From Ornithodoros turicata (Eukaryota > Arthropoda > Arachnida > Ixodida > Argasidae), in assembly GCF_037126465.1 (NCBI RefSeq), contig NC_088206.1:70497687-70561686 (forward strand): a stretch of 64,000 nt of DNA, in the 5' to 3' direction. The notes under the pieces were generated by a model. The model ran no database searches, was not told the DNA's origin, and saw only the letters and a program-made list of their open reading frames with translations. Shown one piece after another: positions 1 through 10,189 of the stretch. Position 1 is the stretch's first letter; each line of letters begins with the position of its first letter. A program made the position numbers and the translations under genes.

Positions 1-140
1 CAGCAAAATAAATTTGCAGTAAAGGTATTTTCGTTAAAAAGGATGTTCATTATTGGACCTATAGGGCTCCAGTGGGACCGCCAAAAAATTTGCTGTAGTG
101 GTATTTTCGTTAAAAAGGTGTTCGCTATAAAGGAGTATGA
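1..140. mobile_element. Terminal fragment of a pogo/Tc1-like DNA transposon (tentative)
   Basis: Two related segments, each containing GTATTTTCGTTAAAAAGG, lie about 75 bp apart. The block ends in a GCTATAAAGGAGTATGACTG stretch whose reverse complement starts CAGTCATACTCC. That style of terminus resembles pogo/Tigger-type inverted repeats. The other end is outside the window and no coding sequence is visible. Class assignment is inference. Confidence 0.3.
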
Positions 141-252
141 CTGTAATAATATATACGCCTGAACCAAGCTGCAGAAGCCACACCGTCCCTTAGTAAACCG
201 TTTCTGTCTATCTCAGTTCCCGGGCTAACAGGTACGAAAGCAGCATGCATAC

Positions 253-513
253 CCTGTCGATAAACGGTACGATAGTCTGGATCATGTCGTACACGCTCGG
301 AACGCCGCCGTCCAACCTGTCCATGTTGTAGAGGCACCAGACGATGTACTGCAGCCAGGTCGTACCGCATTTTGGGTAGGTCGCGATGAAGACATCTCCC
401 GGACGTGCCTCGTAGTTCAGGGCCTCCCTGACGTTCTCTTCTTCGAAGAACACGGGTACAACGATACCGTCCACGTTTCTGAAACAGTCGCGGAATGTTG
501 CGGCGGATGTCAT
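253..513 (-). CDS. Cytosolic sulfotransferase, first exon only (runs off left edge)
   Basis: This is the 87-codon first exon of a SULT-family gene. These enzymes transfer sulfonate from PAPS to hydroxyls or amines of small molecules in the cytosol. The start ATG is at 513. The 5'-phosphosulfate-binding loop reads YPKCGTTW at about residues 46-53, with the PAPS-binding Lys present. The exon closes after PFIDR at a GTATGC donor (first intron base 252). Exon length and donor phase (0) match the complete neighbour at 1609-3811 exactly, which supports the boundary. The catalytic-His exon must lie left of position 1. Cys replaces the usual Ser/Thr in the PKxGTTW loop. It is the most downstream member of a minus-strand tandem cluster of three. 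Confidence 0.85.
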
Positions 514-1608
514 GGCTCGCGGCTCAACACCTGCACAGCCGCCGAGAACAATGTGGGTTTTCGTCGCGTGGTTATCAAACGGCGTTATCAGAGAGCTTCA
601 CGATTGTCCAGCTCCTGTACTTGGCGGAGAAAATGATAACGGCTCGGGGTATCTCGGCTAATGGCTTCAAGCTGTAAGAGTTTCGTCTGCGCTTTGGTTT
701 ATGATATGGCTAATGGTTACCCGCTTTTAATGCTTTCCGGAGGCCACGTTAGCCTTGTCACGTGACCGCGGCTCTTCAAAGGTCGGGAGCACGATTGGTG
801 GGTGACGTCGCCGTCAAGACAGCACGTGATGTCTTGATCGGTCGACTTTCGCTATCACTCTTACGGTGACGATGCTCGGAGATCCAGGTACTGTTATTCT
901 GCTGTCGACAGTCGCTGGTTGTTGCCGCGGCGACGCAGAAACACTTCGTGCATATCAACTTATTCGTATGTATTCGTTAAGTATAAGCTTTTATTCGTAG
1001 TGTTCTGGTTCGTGCACTACGCTGTGTGCAGAGCTGACCGGAGGAACTTACAAAAGATTGATGTTTAATTAATAATGATACATACAGCATACACAGAGAG
1101 AGAGATAGAGAGCACATCCAGATAGGGCGCGCACCTGGGGCGGGTCCAGACCCCCGCTTTGGAGGTGGGGGCGGCTTCTTTGTCGAGGCAGTAACTGGGG
1201 AAGGGAGAGGGGAAAACTAATGTGTAACCCAGCGTTTTTTTTTTTGTTTTTTTTTTGATCCGCCACTGGCGCGTACGTATGCTTCATTGGTGTATGAAGC
1301 GGGCTGTTCACAATGGGCGCGCAATCGCTCCTTCGTCGTTGGCTTATGATGGCCCGTCTTGTAAAGGCCGCATTTGCATTGTGACTCTGCAGGTTGTGCT
1401 TAGAAGTCGGCGCAGGACGCACATTCCCCTAGGGCGTTAGTCGTGACGTTGCCCACCTCTGTGAGGCCGACAACGGCGAGCTCTTTCATCACCATCACCA
1501 CCACCACCACCACTACCATGTGCTTCATTACCGAAGGCTGAAAGGACGGCAACCCAGCATATAGCGGTGCACGAGGTTTTGCTGTGGAGCGCCCATAGAA
1601 CGTTGCCC
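514..1608. other. Intergenic spacer between two sulfotransferase genes
   Basis: No gene supported. It holds a short GA-rich tract near 1086-1104, a T-run with a single G near 1231-1256, and a CAT/CAC microsatellite near 1486-1518. It should contain the 3' UTR of the 1609-3811 gene and the promoter of the partial gene at 253-513, but I see no clear TATA box or polyadenylation signal close to either. Confidence 0.6.
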
Positions 1609-2627
1609 TCAGTTCAGATACTTCTCGAACACAGACTTCATCTCTGTACCCGCCAGTCTTGTGTCAAAAGCCTGTCTCAACCTCAGCACCTGCTTCTCGT
1701 GCAATTCATTCTTCCAGTCTCCGACAACGCCCTTGCGAAAGTGTTTTCCTTTCCATCCCATCTTCTCAACATCAACCTCGGCCTTAGCTGTGTACGCTGC
1801 ATTCTTGAGGTTCTGAAACGACGTTACCTCTACGACTTTTTGGAGAAGTCCAGGATCGGACCGCAGACGACGTCCTGCGTTCTGTGGGTCCAGGAAGTCC
1901 GCAAGCTTCAGGACGTGACCTGCGGGGTTTTCCTTGAGGGCCTCGTAGTACACGAAGCAGACGTTGCGGTCGTGACGGTGTTTGTACCAGGACAGGACGT
2001 GGTCAAAGTACGATCCACAGTATCCTTTGCCTGAAAGGAAGTCGTCGAAGACGTCGTCAAAGGCTAGCTCTTGGTTTATGTCGTGGCGAAAGTGGTAATA
2101 GGAGACAACGCAGTCGAATGGGTTGCGAACGCAGACGACGTATTTGGCGGCTGCGTGGTACGGAATGACGTCGCGAGAGAAGTGTGTCTTCATGCAACGT
2201 GGTGGAGGCTTGGATTGGATTGCGGCTGTGCCAACCTGCGAATGATGATCAAAAGACACAGTTCATGTTACTGACGTGGAGCAAATACCCTTCCCAAGCA
2301 GAAGCAATCCATTAATGCGTTCCATATTCACTCGCGTTCCGGCTTCAATGGTCGCTGTCGTCCGCTACCGTCGCCATGTTTTTCACACATTTTGCCCCGC
2401 ACGTGTTCTTCACCTTAAACTCAGTGATTCGACTCAATGTTGGCTGTTGTCCGATGTCCTAATATCCGAAAGTGACGACTGCGATTCGTTGGAGTTCCGA
2501 CTAATCCGAGCTTTGTCGGCAGATCCAGGAGCAGATCGTTTCGCAGAGCGAGTTGGTCTTGGTGAACAGTAAAACACGCGAATCCGGCTCGACCAGTCAA
2601 ACACGCCTCCTCCGCCGCAGAATTAAA

Positions 2628-2669
<42 letters not shown>

Positions 2670-3811
2670 GTAATATCGACCCGTCGAATTCGCCAAAAGC
2701 TTACGGACTCCACCAGACTCATGACGTGCCCGTATCTACAGGGTGAATTTAGCAAAAGTTACACATTTCGATCGAGTCGTAAAAATATAAGATAACGTCT
2801 CCGGCGCTTCAAACTTTGCAGACTGATAGTCATTTGTCTCAAGTTTCAACCATATTTTGTTTTCAAATGCTATCACTTTGTAGAAAAAAAGTTAGAAGAA
2901 AAAGAAAATTCTCACCCCATGCATTTCCTATGGCACGCAAACCGCCTGCAAACTGCCATTTTTTCCTCTGTCTGCTTCAAGTTCACATCACCATGTATAG
3001 GTGGCGCTGTCTCCAAACCCTGCATCTGGTCCATCTGGTTGTTGGTTGTTCCATAGGTTCTGGTGTTATCTCGTCTGCAGGTAGCGCCACCTATACGTGG
3101 TGATCTGAACGTGAAGCAGACAGAGGAACAAAATGGCGGTCTGTGGGCGGTATAGGCCATAGGAAATGCATGAGGTGAGAATTTGCTTTGCTTCTAACTT
3201 TTTTCTTTTCTACAAAGTGATAGCATTCAAAATAAAAATAATTATTAAAACTTGAGGCGAATAACTCAGTATGCAAAGTGTGAAGCACTAGAAACGTCAT
3301 TTCCTATTTATTTATTTTTTATTTTTTTTTACGACGGGATAAAAATGTGTAACTTTTGCCTAATTCACCCTGTGCATGTTGAGGATAACAAAACAAGGAA
3401 AGCAGACGATTGGCTGGTACGGTGTAATATAGTGAAACCAGAGTGTAATTTACTGTGAAGACTTTCCTCTCACTAAGTGAGGAAAAAAGAACTTAGCTGT
3501 TAAGCGAGACATCACTTAATTGGAAAGACCGCCCTAGCAAATCCACTTACCCGATCAATGAAAGGCATGATCCGGTAGACCATATCGTAGACATTTGGAA
3601 CGCCGTCGTAGATCTTGTCCAGATTGTACAAGCACCACACGATGTACTGCAGCCACGTCGTTCCGCTTTTCGGATAAGTCGCCACGAAGACATCTCCAGG
3701 ACCTGCCTTGTAATTGATGGCTTCTGTGACGCATTCGTCTTTGAAGAACCTGGGCACAACGATGCCATCCACGACCTTTAGGAACCCACGCGCATTACTG
3801 CTTGACATCAT
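1609..3811 (-). CDS. Cytosolic sulfotransferase, complete two-exon gene
   Basis: Coding exons are 3551-3811 (87 codons) and 1609-2235 (208 codons plus stop), giving 295 aa, normal for the SULT family. The phase-0 intron of 1,315 bp has GTAAGT donor and CAG acceptor and joins PFIDR to VGTAAI. Diagnostic motifs: YPKSGTTW near residues 46-53 (PAPS 5'-phosphosulfate loop), KTH with catalytic His near residue 105, VRNPFDCVVSYYH (3'-phosphate binding Arg and Ser), and RKGVVGDWKN near the C-terminus (GxxGxxK dimer/PAPS motif). All residues needed for activity appear present. The start could be Met1 or Met2 (MMSSS). Neighbouring paralogues on the same strand show tandem duplication. Substrate cannot be told from sequence; tick SULTs characterised elsewhere act on catecholamine-type substrates. 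The intron carries a foldback transposon (2738-3373). Confidence 0.9.
2628..2667. repeat. A-run followed by (TA)n microsatellite
   Basis: About ten A followed by about sixteen TA units, within the intron of the middle sulfotransferase gene. Confidence 0.9.
2738..3373. mobile_element. Foldback (long inverted repeat) DNA element in a sulfotransferase intron
   Basis: The element begins ACAGGGTGAATT and ends AATTCACCCTGT. Both ends continue into long complementary arms: GCAAAAGTTACACATTT (left) against AAATGTGTAACTTTTGC (right), TTTGTAGAAAAAAAGTTAGAAG against its complement, CATGCATTTCCTATGGC against GGCCATAGGAAATGCATG, and GTATAGGTGGCGCT against AGCGCCACCTATAC. The arms meet near 3040-3060. No coding capacity, so non-autonomous. 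No clear target duplication. The ACAGGGTG terminus resembles two other palindromic elements in this window (17472-17682, 20023-20840). Confidence 0.75.
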
Positions 3812-4346
3812 GCCTTGTCGGGTGCGTACAGGATCCTAGTTTATGTTCCTACTCCCAGCGTGCGCGTGTTTTGGCGTTCAGCCCAACGGGGCATGTCTTT
3901 ATCGCTGACCTTGACCAAGAACTTGAAACGATGATGACATCGCTGTACAGCTGTTTTTTCTTCTTCTTTTTTTCTTTTTTTCGTCTTTGGAGAATTTGCA
4001 AGTTTCGTGATGATACTGCAGTAGGCTCCGTACGAGTTGTGTATCATCTACGTCACTCCTCACTGTATGGAGCAGATGACTACTAATGAAGTCCAGGAAC
4101 TATGCGAAAATCGGTCATAACGTGGAGCTGATACCTCCAGGGCTGCTGTTACGACATAGCGAGGAAAGGACTGAATGGGAGTGCAGAGATATTCTGGCGA
4201 ACAAAGACTACGGAAAAAGGAAGAACATGAAAAAAAAAAAACTTTTCCGCTGTAGCTTTTGAAAATGTAACAAGAAGTAACGTGTGATTTAATCACGTAG
4301 TAATGCATAATACGAAGTTAGGCAAGCCACGCGGAACGGTAGTGCC

Positions 4347-5341
4347 TCAGAGATACCTTTGCCAAAACATGTGCATCTCAGTACCAGCCATTCGACGCTC
4401 ATATATCTTCCTCAACCTGTTCTTCTGTTCCGCATTGAGATAATTCCTCCAATCCCCGATAACTCCCTTGCGGAAAAAGTTCCTCAAAGGTGCGTTAGTC
4501 TTATCGGCGTCGGCCTCAACACCATGGACATCCTGATCAATGACGATACGCCCCTTCATGTTATCAAACGCTGTCCTCCTCACAACTTCATCTAAGAGTC
4601 CCGGATGTCTTCGGAACTCATCGCCATCCTCGGCATTCAAGAAGTCGGCAAGCTGGAGGACGATGTCTCGAGGGCGTTCCTTCAGGTCTTCGTAGTAGAA
4701 GAAGAAGACATTAGAGTCGTTTCTGTGGTCGTACCAGGACAGGACGTGATCGAAGTAATCTCCGAATGCGACCTTCCCGTCCAGGAAGACTTCGAAGAAG
4801 TCTTCAAAGGTGAAGTCCTTGGAAGTCTCGCACATGAGAGACTTCATGTCCTTGTAATGGTGGTAATAGGAAACCACGACGTCGAACGGGTTGCGGACTA
4901 TGACGACGTACTTTGCCTCGGGATTGTAGGGGGAGAGGGAAAATGGTAGGTGATGTTTGATAAGACGTGGCTGTGGGAGGGCTTCGATGACGTCTTTGCC
5001 GACCTGGACGTAGAAGTTATTTGTGATACGGGACCTTGTTGTCACACCTGGAGGTACGGAGCACTTACCATCTCCAGGAACGGAATGTGTTTGTTCATGA
5101 TGTCGAAGAAGCTTGGCAGGTCGTCGTTCGTGTTAAGTAGCGTCCAGATGATGTACTGAGTCCATGTCGCTCCGGTCTTCGGATACGTGGCTAGGAAGAC
5201 GTCTCCTGCAGCAGCCTCGTAGGTGAGCGCGTCCGCCACGACGTCCGGCTTGAAGGCCTTCGGTGGCACGAGGACTCCTTTCACGTCTTCGATGTCGAAG
5301 ACGCAGTGGAGGTGCTTCGACGTTGACATTTTACTGTTCAC
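4347..5341 (-). CDS. Cytosolic sulfotransferase, complete two-exon gene
   Basis: Coding exons 5069-5341 (91 codons) and 4347-5003 (218 codons plus stop) give 309 aa. The intron is only 65 bp (5004-5068), GTAAGT donor, CAG acceptor, phase 0 at the same position as in the neighbour; it joins IPFLEM to VGKDVIEALP. Motifs: YPKTGATW near residues 53-60, KHH with the catalytic His near residue 109, VRNPFDVVVSYYHHY, and RKGVIGDWRN. Differences from the two downstream paralogues: Thr-Gly-Ala replaces Ser-Gly-Thr in the PAPS loop, His replaces Thr before the catalytic His, and there is an insertion around the catalytic-domain helix (MKSLMCETSKDF). It is the most divergent and most upstream member of the cluster. 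The start could also be the Met at codon 5. Confidence 0.9.
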
Positions 5342-5452
5342 TTCGATGTTTCGAAGTAAACAGTCGAAAGTTGTCAGCCGACACAGTTTCCAATGACAAA
5401 GTTTAGTTGCATACCTAGATTAAACTATGACAGTTGGAGTTGGAAGAGGAAG

Positions 5453-5530
5453 CAGCACTGGGCTTCGAACCGACGCTTTCCGATTCCCGGTCAGAAGTGC
5501 TAACAGTTACACCGTGCTAGCTATCTTGTC
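5453..5530 (-). repeat. tRNA-like SINE head (antisense)
   Basis: The reverse complement contains an A-box-like TGTAACTGTTAGCAC and a B-box GTCGGTTCGAAGCC at tRNA spacing. It does not fold as an obvious intact tRNA and is best read as a SINE head fragment. Confidence 0.5.
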
Positions 5531-5682
5531 GTCAACGTACCAAGTCACGCCAGGAAACACGGGTCGCGCACTCATCCTCATGGCATCGTCTGTTACATTG
5601 TTGCCAGTCATTCTCGCCTTCAGACAGGCGAACGGTGAACGACACCTTTCCCGAGTAACTAGCAGCAGGTGTGGCAATGAAA

Positions 5683-5735
5683 CGCGTTAAGAATTAGCAC
5701 GCAGGGTGTTGGTTCGAATCCCACTGCTGAGGCCT
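5683..5735 (+). repeat. tRNA-like SINE head fragment
   Basis: AATTAGCACGCAGGGTG followed by the B-box GTTGGTTCGAATCCCAC, related in sequence to the antisense head 200 bp upstream. The two may be ends of one disrupted insertion. Confidence 0.45.
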
Positions 5736-5767
5736 TTTCATTCTATGCCATTCTTTGGCGTCGTGGC

Positions 5768-6955
5768 CAGGGTGTCGAAGAAAGGTTTTTCGTTCCGGTT
5801 CAAAGAAAACGGTTCAGCTCCGGAGTAAAAAAAAATAACGGTTGGCAACCTGTTCAGTTTCATATGGTGTAAGGAGAATTGATGACAGCGAAGATAATCC
5901 CCTTCGTTCTTTCCAACAGAGACATTCCCAGAATTGCGGGACACCTACTCTTAAAGTTGGCTTAACCTGCGAACTCGATGCCGTCCATTGAAGCTATACA
6001 TTCCGTCTGCTTTCCATAAAATATCCATTAGTACTGAGGGCAGTATAGAGTAGTATCCAGTATAGAGTAGTATCCATTAGTACTGAGGGCAGTATAGAGA
6101 GCAGTGATGGCCAGTAGTTAACCACATGTAGTTAAACTACTAGTTAAACTACCTGATTGTAGTTAAAAGGTAGTTACCAACTACTTGCAGAAATGTAGTG
6201 GCAACTACTAGTTAAACTACTATTTCGACTAGTTAACTACAGTAGTTAGGTTACAGCTCGCGCCAACTACTTCCGATTTTGCCGCAAGCTTTACGGCACG
6301 ATTGTGTTTCCGACTTTTGTACTTGCTTGATCAGAACGGAGGTGCAGAACACTTGTGGCCTTGCATGTGTACTAAATCTTCACTTTTATCGCTGCTTGTG
6401 ATTCATATTTAGGTGTCCAAGAACACTATAGAATGGGATTGGTGCTGATGGACAACGTTAAGTAGTTATAGATGTAGTTAAGATGCATTGCAGTAGTTAA
6501 AGAAGTAGTTTTAACTACCTCCCCTGAAAAGTAGTTGAACTACTAGTTAAACTACTCCATCGCGAAGTAGTTAGTAGTTATAGTTAAACTACTGTAGAAG
6601 TAGTTAGTGGCCATCACTGATAGAGAGGTTACAAGAGTTCTGCCGTGTGACTTATAGACAAGAACGAGGAGCCCGTCCTGCGCTCTGGCATATTGTTGTA
6701 ATGTCAGGTTTCTGGAGTTTCCTACCACAAACACCGATGGATGTCGTGTATTGCGCACTTGAGGTCTTGTATTACGTACCCTTGAGGGTCAAATGGTTCA
6801 ATTTTCCATTTGAAACGGAAACATATTTTCGGTTTCCCTCTGGAGCGTAAAATTTTGTTTCGGTTTTCGTTCCATTCCGGTTCGCCCAAAAATAACGTGT
6901 TTCTTTTTTTTTTTTCGTTTTTCGGTTCAGGTTTTCGGTTCGCTCCGGAACCCTG
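5768..6955. mobile_element. Non-autonomous hAT-type element, interrupted by a second hAT MITE
   Basis: The left end is CAGGGTGTCGAA and the right end CGCTCCGGAACCCTG; both flanks are rich in GGTTC/CGGTTT motifs as in the element at 25053-26043. Flanking 8-mers GTCGTGGC (5760-5767) and GTCCTGAC (6956-6963) agree at 6 of 8 positions, consistent with an aged hAT 8-bp target duplication. There is no transposase. The interior contains the separate MITE 6102-6619 and a small GTATAGAGTAGTATCC duplication near 6040-6090. Confidence 0.5.
6102..6619. mobile_element. hAT-type MITE with perfect 8-bp target site duplication
   Basis: Terminal inverted repeats CAGTGATGGCC and GGCCATCACTG are perfect over 11 bp. 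They are bounded on both sides by the identical 8-mer ATAGAGAG (6094-6101 and 6620-6627), the hAT signature. The 518-bp body is filled with repeated TAGTTAACTA / GTAGTTAAACTAC motifs in both orientations, dense in the first 150 and last 160 bp. No ORF. Confidence 0.85.
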
Positions 6956-6959
6956 GTCC

Positions 6960-7063
6960 TGACACACGAATTACAGACACGCAACAGTCCGTAAACGACG
7001 ACGCTCATAGCCACTGTCGCTTCGCGGCGCTAACGCGAAACTAAAAAAAAAAAAAAAACTCAG
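6960..7063 (+). repeat. 3' fragment of the dispersed tRNA-derived SINE
   Basis: ACGCTCATAGCCACTGTCGC, then TTCGCGGCGCTAACGCG, then an A-run, matches the 3' end of the SINE copies at 14986, 24386 and 52222. Confidence 0.6.
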
Positions 7064-8084
7064 TAATTGAATAGACCCAGGAGTTAAGGCATGCACAGTT
7101 CGTATAACTCACCTCTTTCTTGATGACCGCAAGTATGGCCCTGCCGGATGGTCTTCGAAGCTCTTAAGAGAGCGGTTAAGCCAAATGTCGTCAGCGGCGT
7201 GTTCAAGCGACCGTAACGAAATGATAGCAGCTCGCGTTCCGAAGAGATAACTAGTGTCCAACGTTCTGTGTCGGTTCGTATGCAGATTTTTGGTCAGCCG
7301 TGGTCCGTAATGGCTCCGGTAACGAGGATCTCTTTCTGCTCCAGGCCTTTTTCGTATTACGTCGTGAAGGTAAAGAGGGACATTGAATCGGGTAATCGGG
7401 GTCCTTCTGAGCGAAACGTCTTTTGAGGAGTAGTTACGTAAAGATAGTCTCGGTCCATCATTTTGTCGTTATCGTCTTCGTGATGGCTGAGTAACCATCG
7501 AAAACTACACTGGAGATATACTGTCCGTGAAATGACGTGTTTCTTTTTCTTTTCAAGGACTGGCTCTCCCTTCGCTCCTTTGTTTTTCTTTTCTCTTCAT
7601 GAACACATTAATGTAAACAAGAGAGAAACTGTATTAATGTATGTAATGAAACATTAATGTAAGTTACGATATCATGCGTCCACAGTAGTTGTTCTTCTCG
7701 CAGGGAAACATCCCACATCATCATCCATTCACCTATGTTGTTGTTGTTGTTGTCTTCTCGTTTTATTTCACTTCTGTTTCTTTCTCAATTTCTTCCTTGA
7801 GGTAAAAGAATTTGTTTCGAAGAAGATCGAGAGAAATACACAAATATACGCAGTTGCTTTTTGTGTGTGTGTGTATTTTGCCTTGAAGGATGAGGGGACA
7901 GTTTTGTTTTGCTTCTTCTCCACATTCCGTGGCGTTTGCTTCCTAAGTAACTTTGGTAGACGCTTGAACTTGAAGATGAAGTGTTTGTGTCTATAATTTG
8001 AACAAGTTCGGCATTTTGTACGAATTTAATGAATGAAGCTCCTTCTATTTCGATGGAAAGGAGCTCTACAGCCTCCTGACGTAA
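7064..8084. other. Gene-free spacer
   Basis: No gene or mobile element recognised. Contains a TTG microsatellite (about 7737-7753) and a short GT tract (about 7862-7876). Confidence 0.5.
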
Positions 8085-9062
8085 GAATTGATGTGCCTGG
8101 ACTTCTGGGAAAAAAGGATATACCCAACGCATGTTCTCCGCCAGTGCAGTCTTCAGTTATTAAACAGCACCGCGGACAGAATACCGATTTTGACGGATGC
8201 ATCTTCGACATCATCCGGCTCCTCGTGTGCGTTTGTTATCCCGGAAGCGAATATTGAAAGAGCGGTGCGGCTGTCTCACGTCACCTCTGCTTCGGCCGCT
8301 GAACTTCATGGGGGTCGTCTTGGCACCAAGTGTTATCCACTCCCGATCTTGAGTTGCTCACTGGATCATGCATAGCGACTCAAACTGTGCGTTACAGATT
8401 CTTGGTTCCATGTTCATTACGCGATTTCTGGCATTAGCAGCACAAGATGTCTTGCACACATACCATGCTGCAGTTTTAAAAGGCATCCAATTGCGCAGTA
8501 GACCCCTAGTCATTGCGGTATTGCAGGCAACGAGGTTGCGGACGCTGCTGCATGCCGGGCTCTTTAACTCAGGCGCGTCCAATTGATGCCCGTTTATTTC
8601 GCCAAGGGTGACGGGGGGCGAATGCTGAACGAGCTCAAGAAACAAGTGTGCACCACCTCCTGGCTAAGAGGATCTGCTCGGGATTCGCTTCTGTGCAAGG
8701 TCGACGATCCAGAGTTAAGCTTTCGAGTATACCACATGCCTTCGCACGACGAACGACGACTGTCCTACATGGGCTACGGCTCAATGTACCGTACAGCGCA
8801 CGTCTTCTCTTCAAACTCTGCAAACATGACTCTCCTATAACTGGAGTGAGTGTGGCGTTATAGAGGACTGTTCTCAGGTGCGAGGAGGTTTTCAGGTGTC
8901 GGAAATACGTTGGTGCTCGAAGGGTTTTAGAGGCGAGCCTCTCTCGTGTGGACTCCTGAGCCTTCGACATCGCGAAACGGTTAGGTCCTCACTCGTCCGA
9001 CAAGGCGCTGAGGGCACTTGAAGATTTTCAATGTACAACCGGTCTTATGGACATTCTATGAC
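8085..9062 (+). pseudogene. Non-LTR retrotransposon (LINE) 3' remnant with RNase H domain
   Basis: Several frames together read as the C-terminal part of a LINE polyprotein. Near 8175-8320 there is an RNase H-like ILTDASST...SSCAFVIPE..IERAVRLSHVTSAS.AELHG segment. Near 8502-8565 there is TPSHCGIAGNEVADAAACRAL, the RNase H His-containing motif. Near 8780-8860 RTTTVLHGLRLNVPYSARL precedes a decayed Cys/His knuckle, and near 9000-9055 KALRALEDFQCTTGLMDIL matches LINE C-terminal tails. The pieces lie in different frames with internal stops (for example TAA just after CRAL), so it is dead. RNase H suggests an I/R1/LOA-type LINE. The upstream reverse transcriptase is missing (5' truncation). Confidence 0.7.
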
Positions 9063-9438
9063 TTGCTGACTGTGTGCCCCCAGCGATTCCGACATTTTAC
9101 GCTCACTTGGTTGAAACCTTTCAACTACACAGGTTGAACTCGTTCGTTTGTTTGTATATTCTGTGTGTAAGCGCTCTGGGGTAGCCGGTGCGACTTCGTT
9201 GTGACTCACATCCCCATTTTCTTCATCACCATCCATCGATGGAAAGGGTATTTTTTTATTTTATGTGTTTAACGCGTGGATTGGAAAGACTACATGCTTG
9301 TGAAGAACTTCCTATAAGTAGTCTCGTGACGCCAACAAGTGCTAAGGAACTTATTAAAGTGAATTTACAACTGATACGGGAATTTGAAATGTGATTCACG
9401 ACAACTCTTCCATGGTCTAAGCACCCATTTGAGGAAAC
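9063..9438. other. Gene-free spacer
   Basis: I see nothing coding or repetitive that I can support between the LINE remnant and the microsatellite. Confidence 0.4.
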
Positions 9439-9806
9439 CAAATGTTCATTCATTCATTCACCCATTCGTTCGTTTATTTACTCTCACTCACTCGTTTATT
9501 CATTATTGCTCGTTCATTCACCCGCTCATTCCCTCGTTCATTCATCGTCTCGTCACTCATTCGATCGTCCATTCAGTCACTCATTCGTTCGTTTATGCAC
9601 TTACTTGCTCACTCGTTCATTCATTGCCGCTCATCCATTCGTTCATTCACTTGCTCACTCACTCACTCGTTCACTCGTGCAGTCACACTCACATTCTGTT
9701 GTTCATTCAGTCACTCTTTCATTCGTTCGTGCACTTTCTCGCTCGCTCACTCATTCATTCATCCAGTGACTTATTCACTCGTTCATTCACTCTCGCTCGC
9801 TCGTTG
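9439..9806. repeat. Tetranucleotide-type microsatellite, (ATTC)n / (ACTC)n / (GTTC)n mix
   Basis: About 370 bp of degenerate 4-bp units (CATT, CACT, CGTT). Because 4 and 3 are coprime and no unit makes a stop, all three forward frames stay open and give His-Ser-Phe-rich pseudo-ORFs. These are artefacts. The tract resumes at 10124-10186 after the MITE at 9826-10123. Confidence 0.9.
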
Positions 9807-9825
9807 CAAAAGTCATTCGTCTATA

Positions 9826-10123
9826 GATCTCTACCCGAAAAACGTCATCATGACGTTGGTAGACAGACTGAAACCGAAACCAGCCGGAAGTGGACGGCTG
9901 GGTTCCACAAATGGGCACTTGTGCGCTGCCTCCTATATACTGAAAAGTAGGACGGAGGATCGCGTCCCTTTCAGCGACCATCGTAATCCCCTCAAGACCG
10001 TGGCTTTCGGGTGCGACCTTGTTCGCCCCCCCCCCTAATAGCTGTGAGCGTAGTTCAACTCTACCAAATTGGTGGCGCTGTCGAACACTAATGACGTCTT
10101 TTGTTTACAAACAGGGAGAGGTC
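9826..10123 (+). mobile_element. About 290-bp MITE, copy 1 of 3
   Basis: Flanked by TA on both sides, with ends GATCTCTACCCG and GGGAGAGGTC forming an imperfect terminal inverted repeat. Shares long stretches with 25421-25708 (same orientation) and 37902-38190 (opposite orientation): CGTCATCATGACGTTGGTAGAC, GGGGA(C)CCATC-type core, TTGGTGGCGCTGTCGAACAC and TTTGTTTACAAACAGGGAGA. Inserted inside a microsatellite that continues on its right. No ORF; the TA duplication suggests a Tc1/mariner-type mobiliser. Confidence 0.75.
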
Positions 10124-10189
10124 TATTCATTCAGTCACTCATTCGCTTGTTAACTCACTCACTCACTCATTCGTTCGTTTGTTCATTCC

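Noticed and set aside
1567..2034. Plus-strand frame of 155 residues
   Set aside because: Antisense shadow of the sulfotransferase second exon, which has clear family motifs on the minus strand.
4605..4949. Plus-strand Val/Glu-rich frame of 114 residues
   Set aside because: Antisense shadow of the upstream sulfotransferase second exon.
9384..10038. Long His/Ser/Phe-rich open frames of nearly 200 residues
   Set aside because: Direct translation of a 4-bp microsatellite, open in all three frames, running into a MITE.
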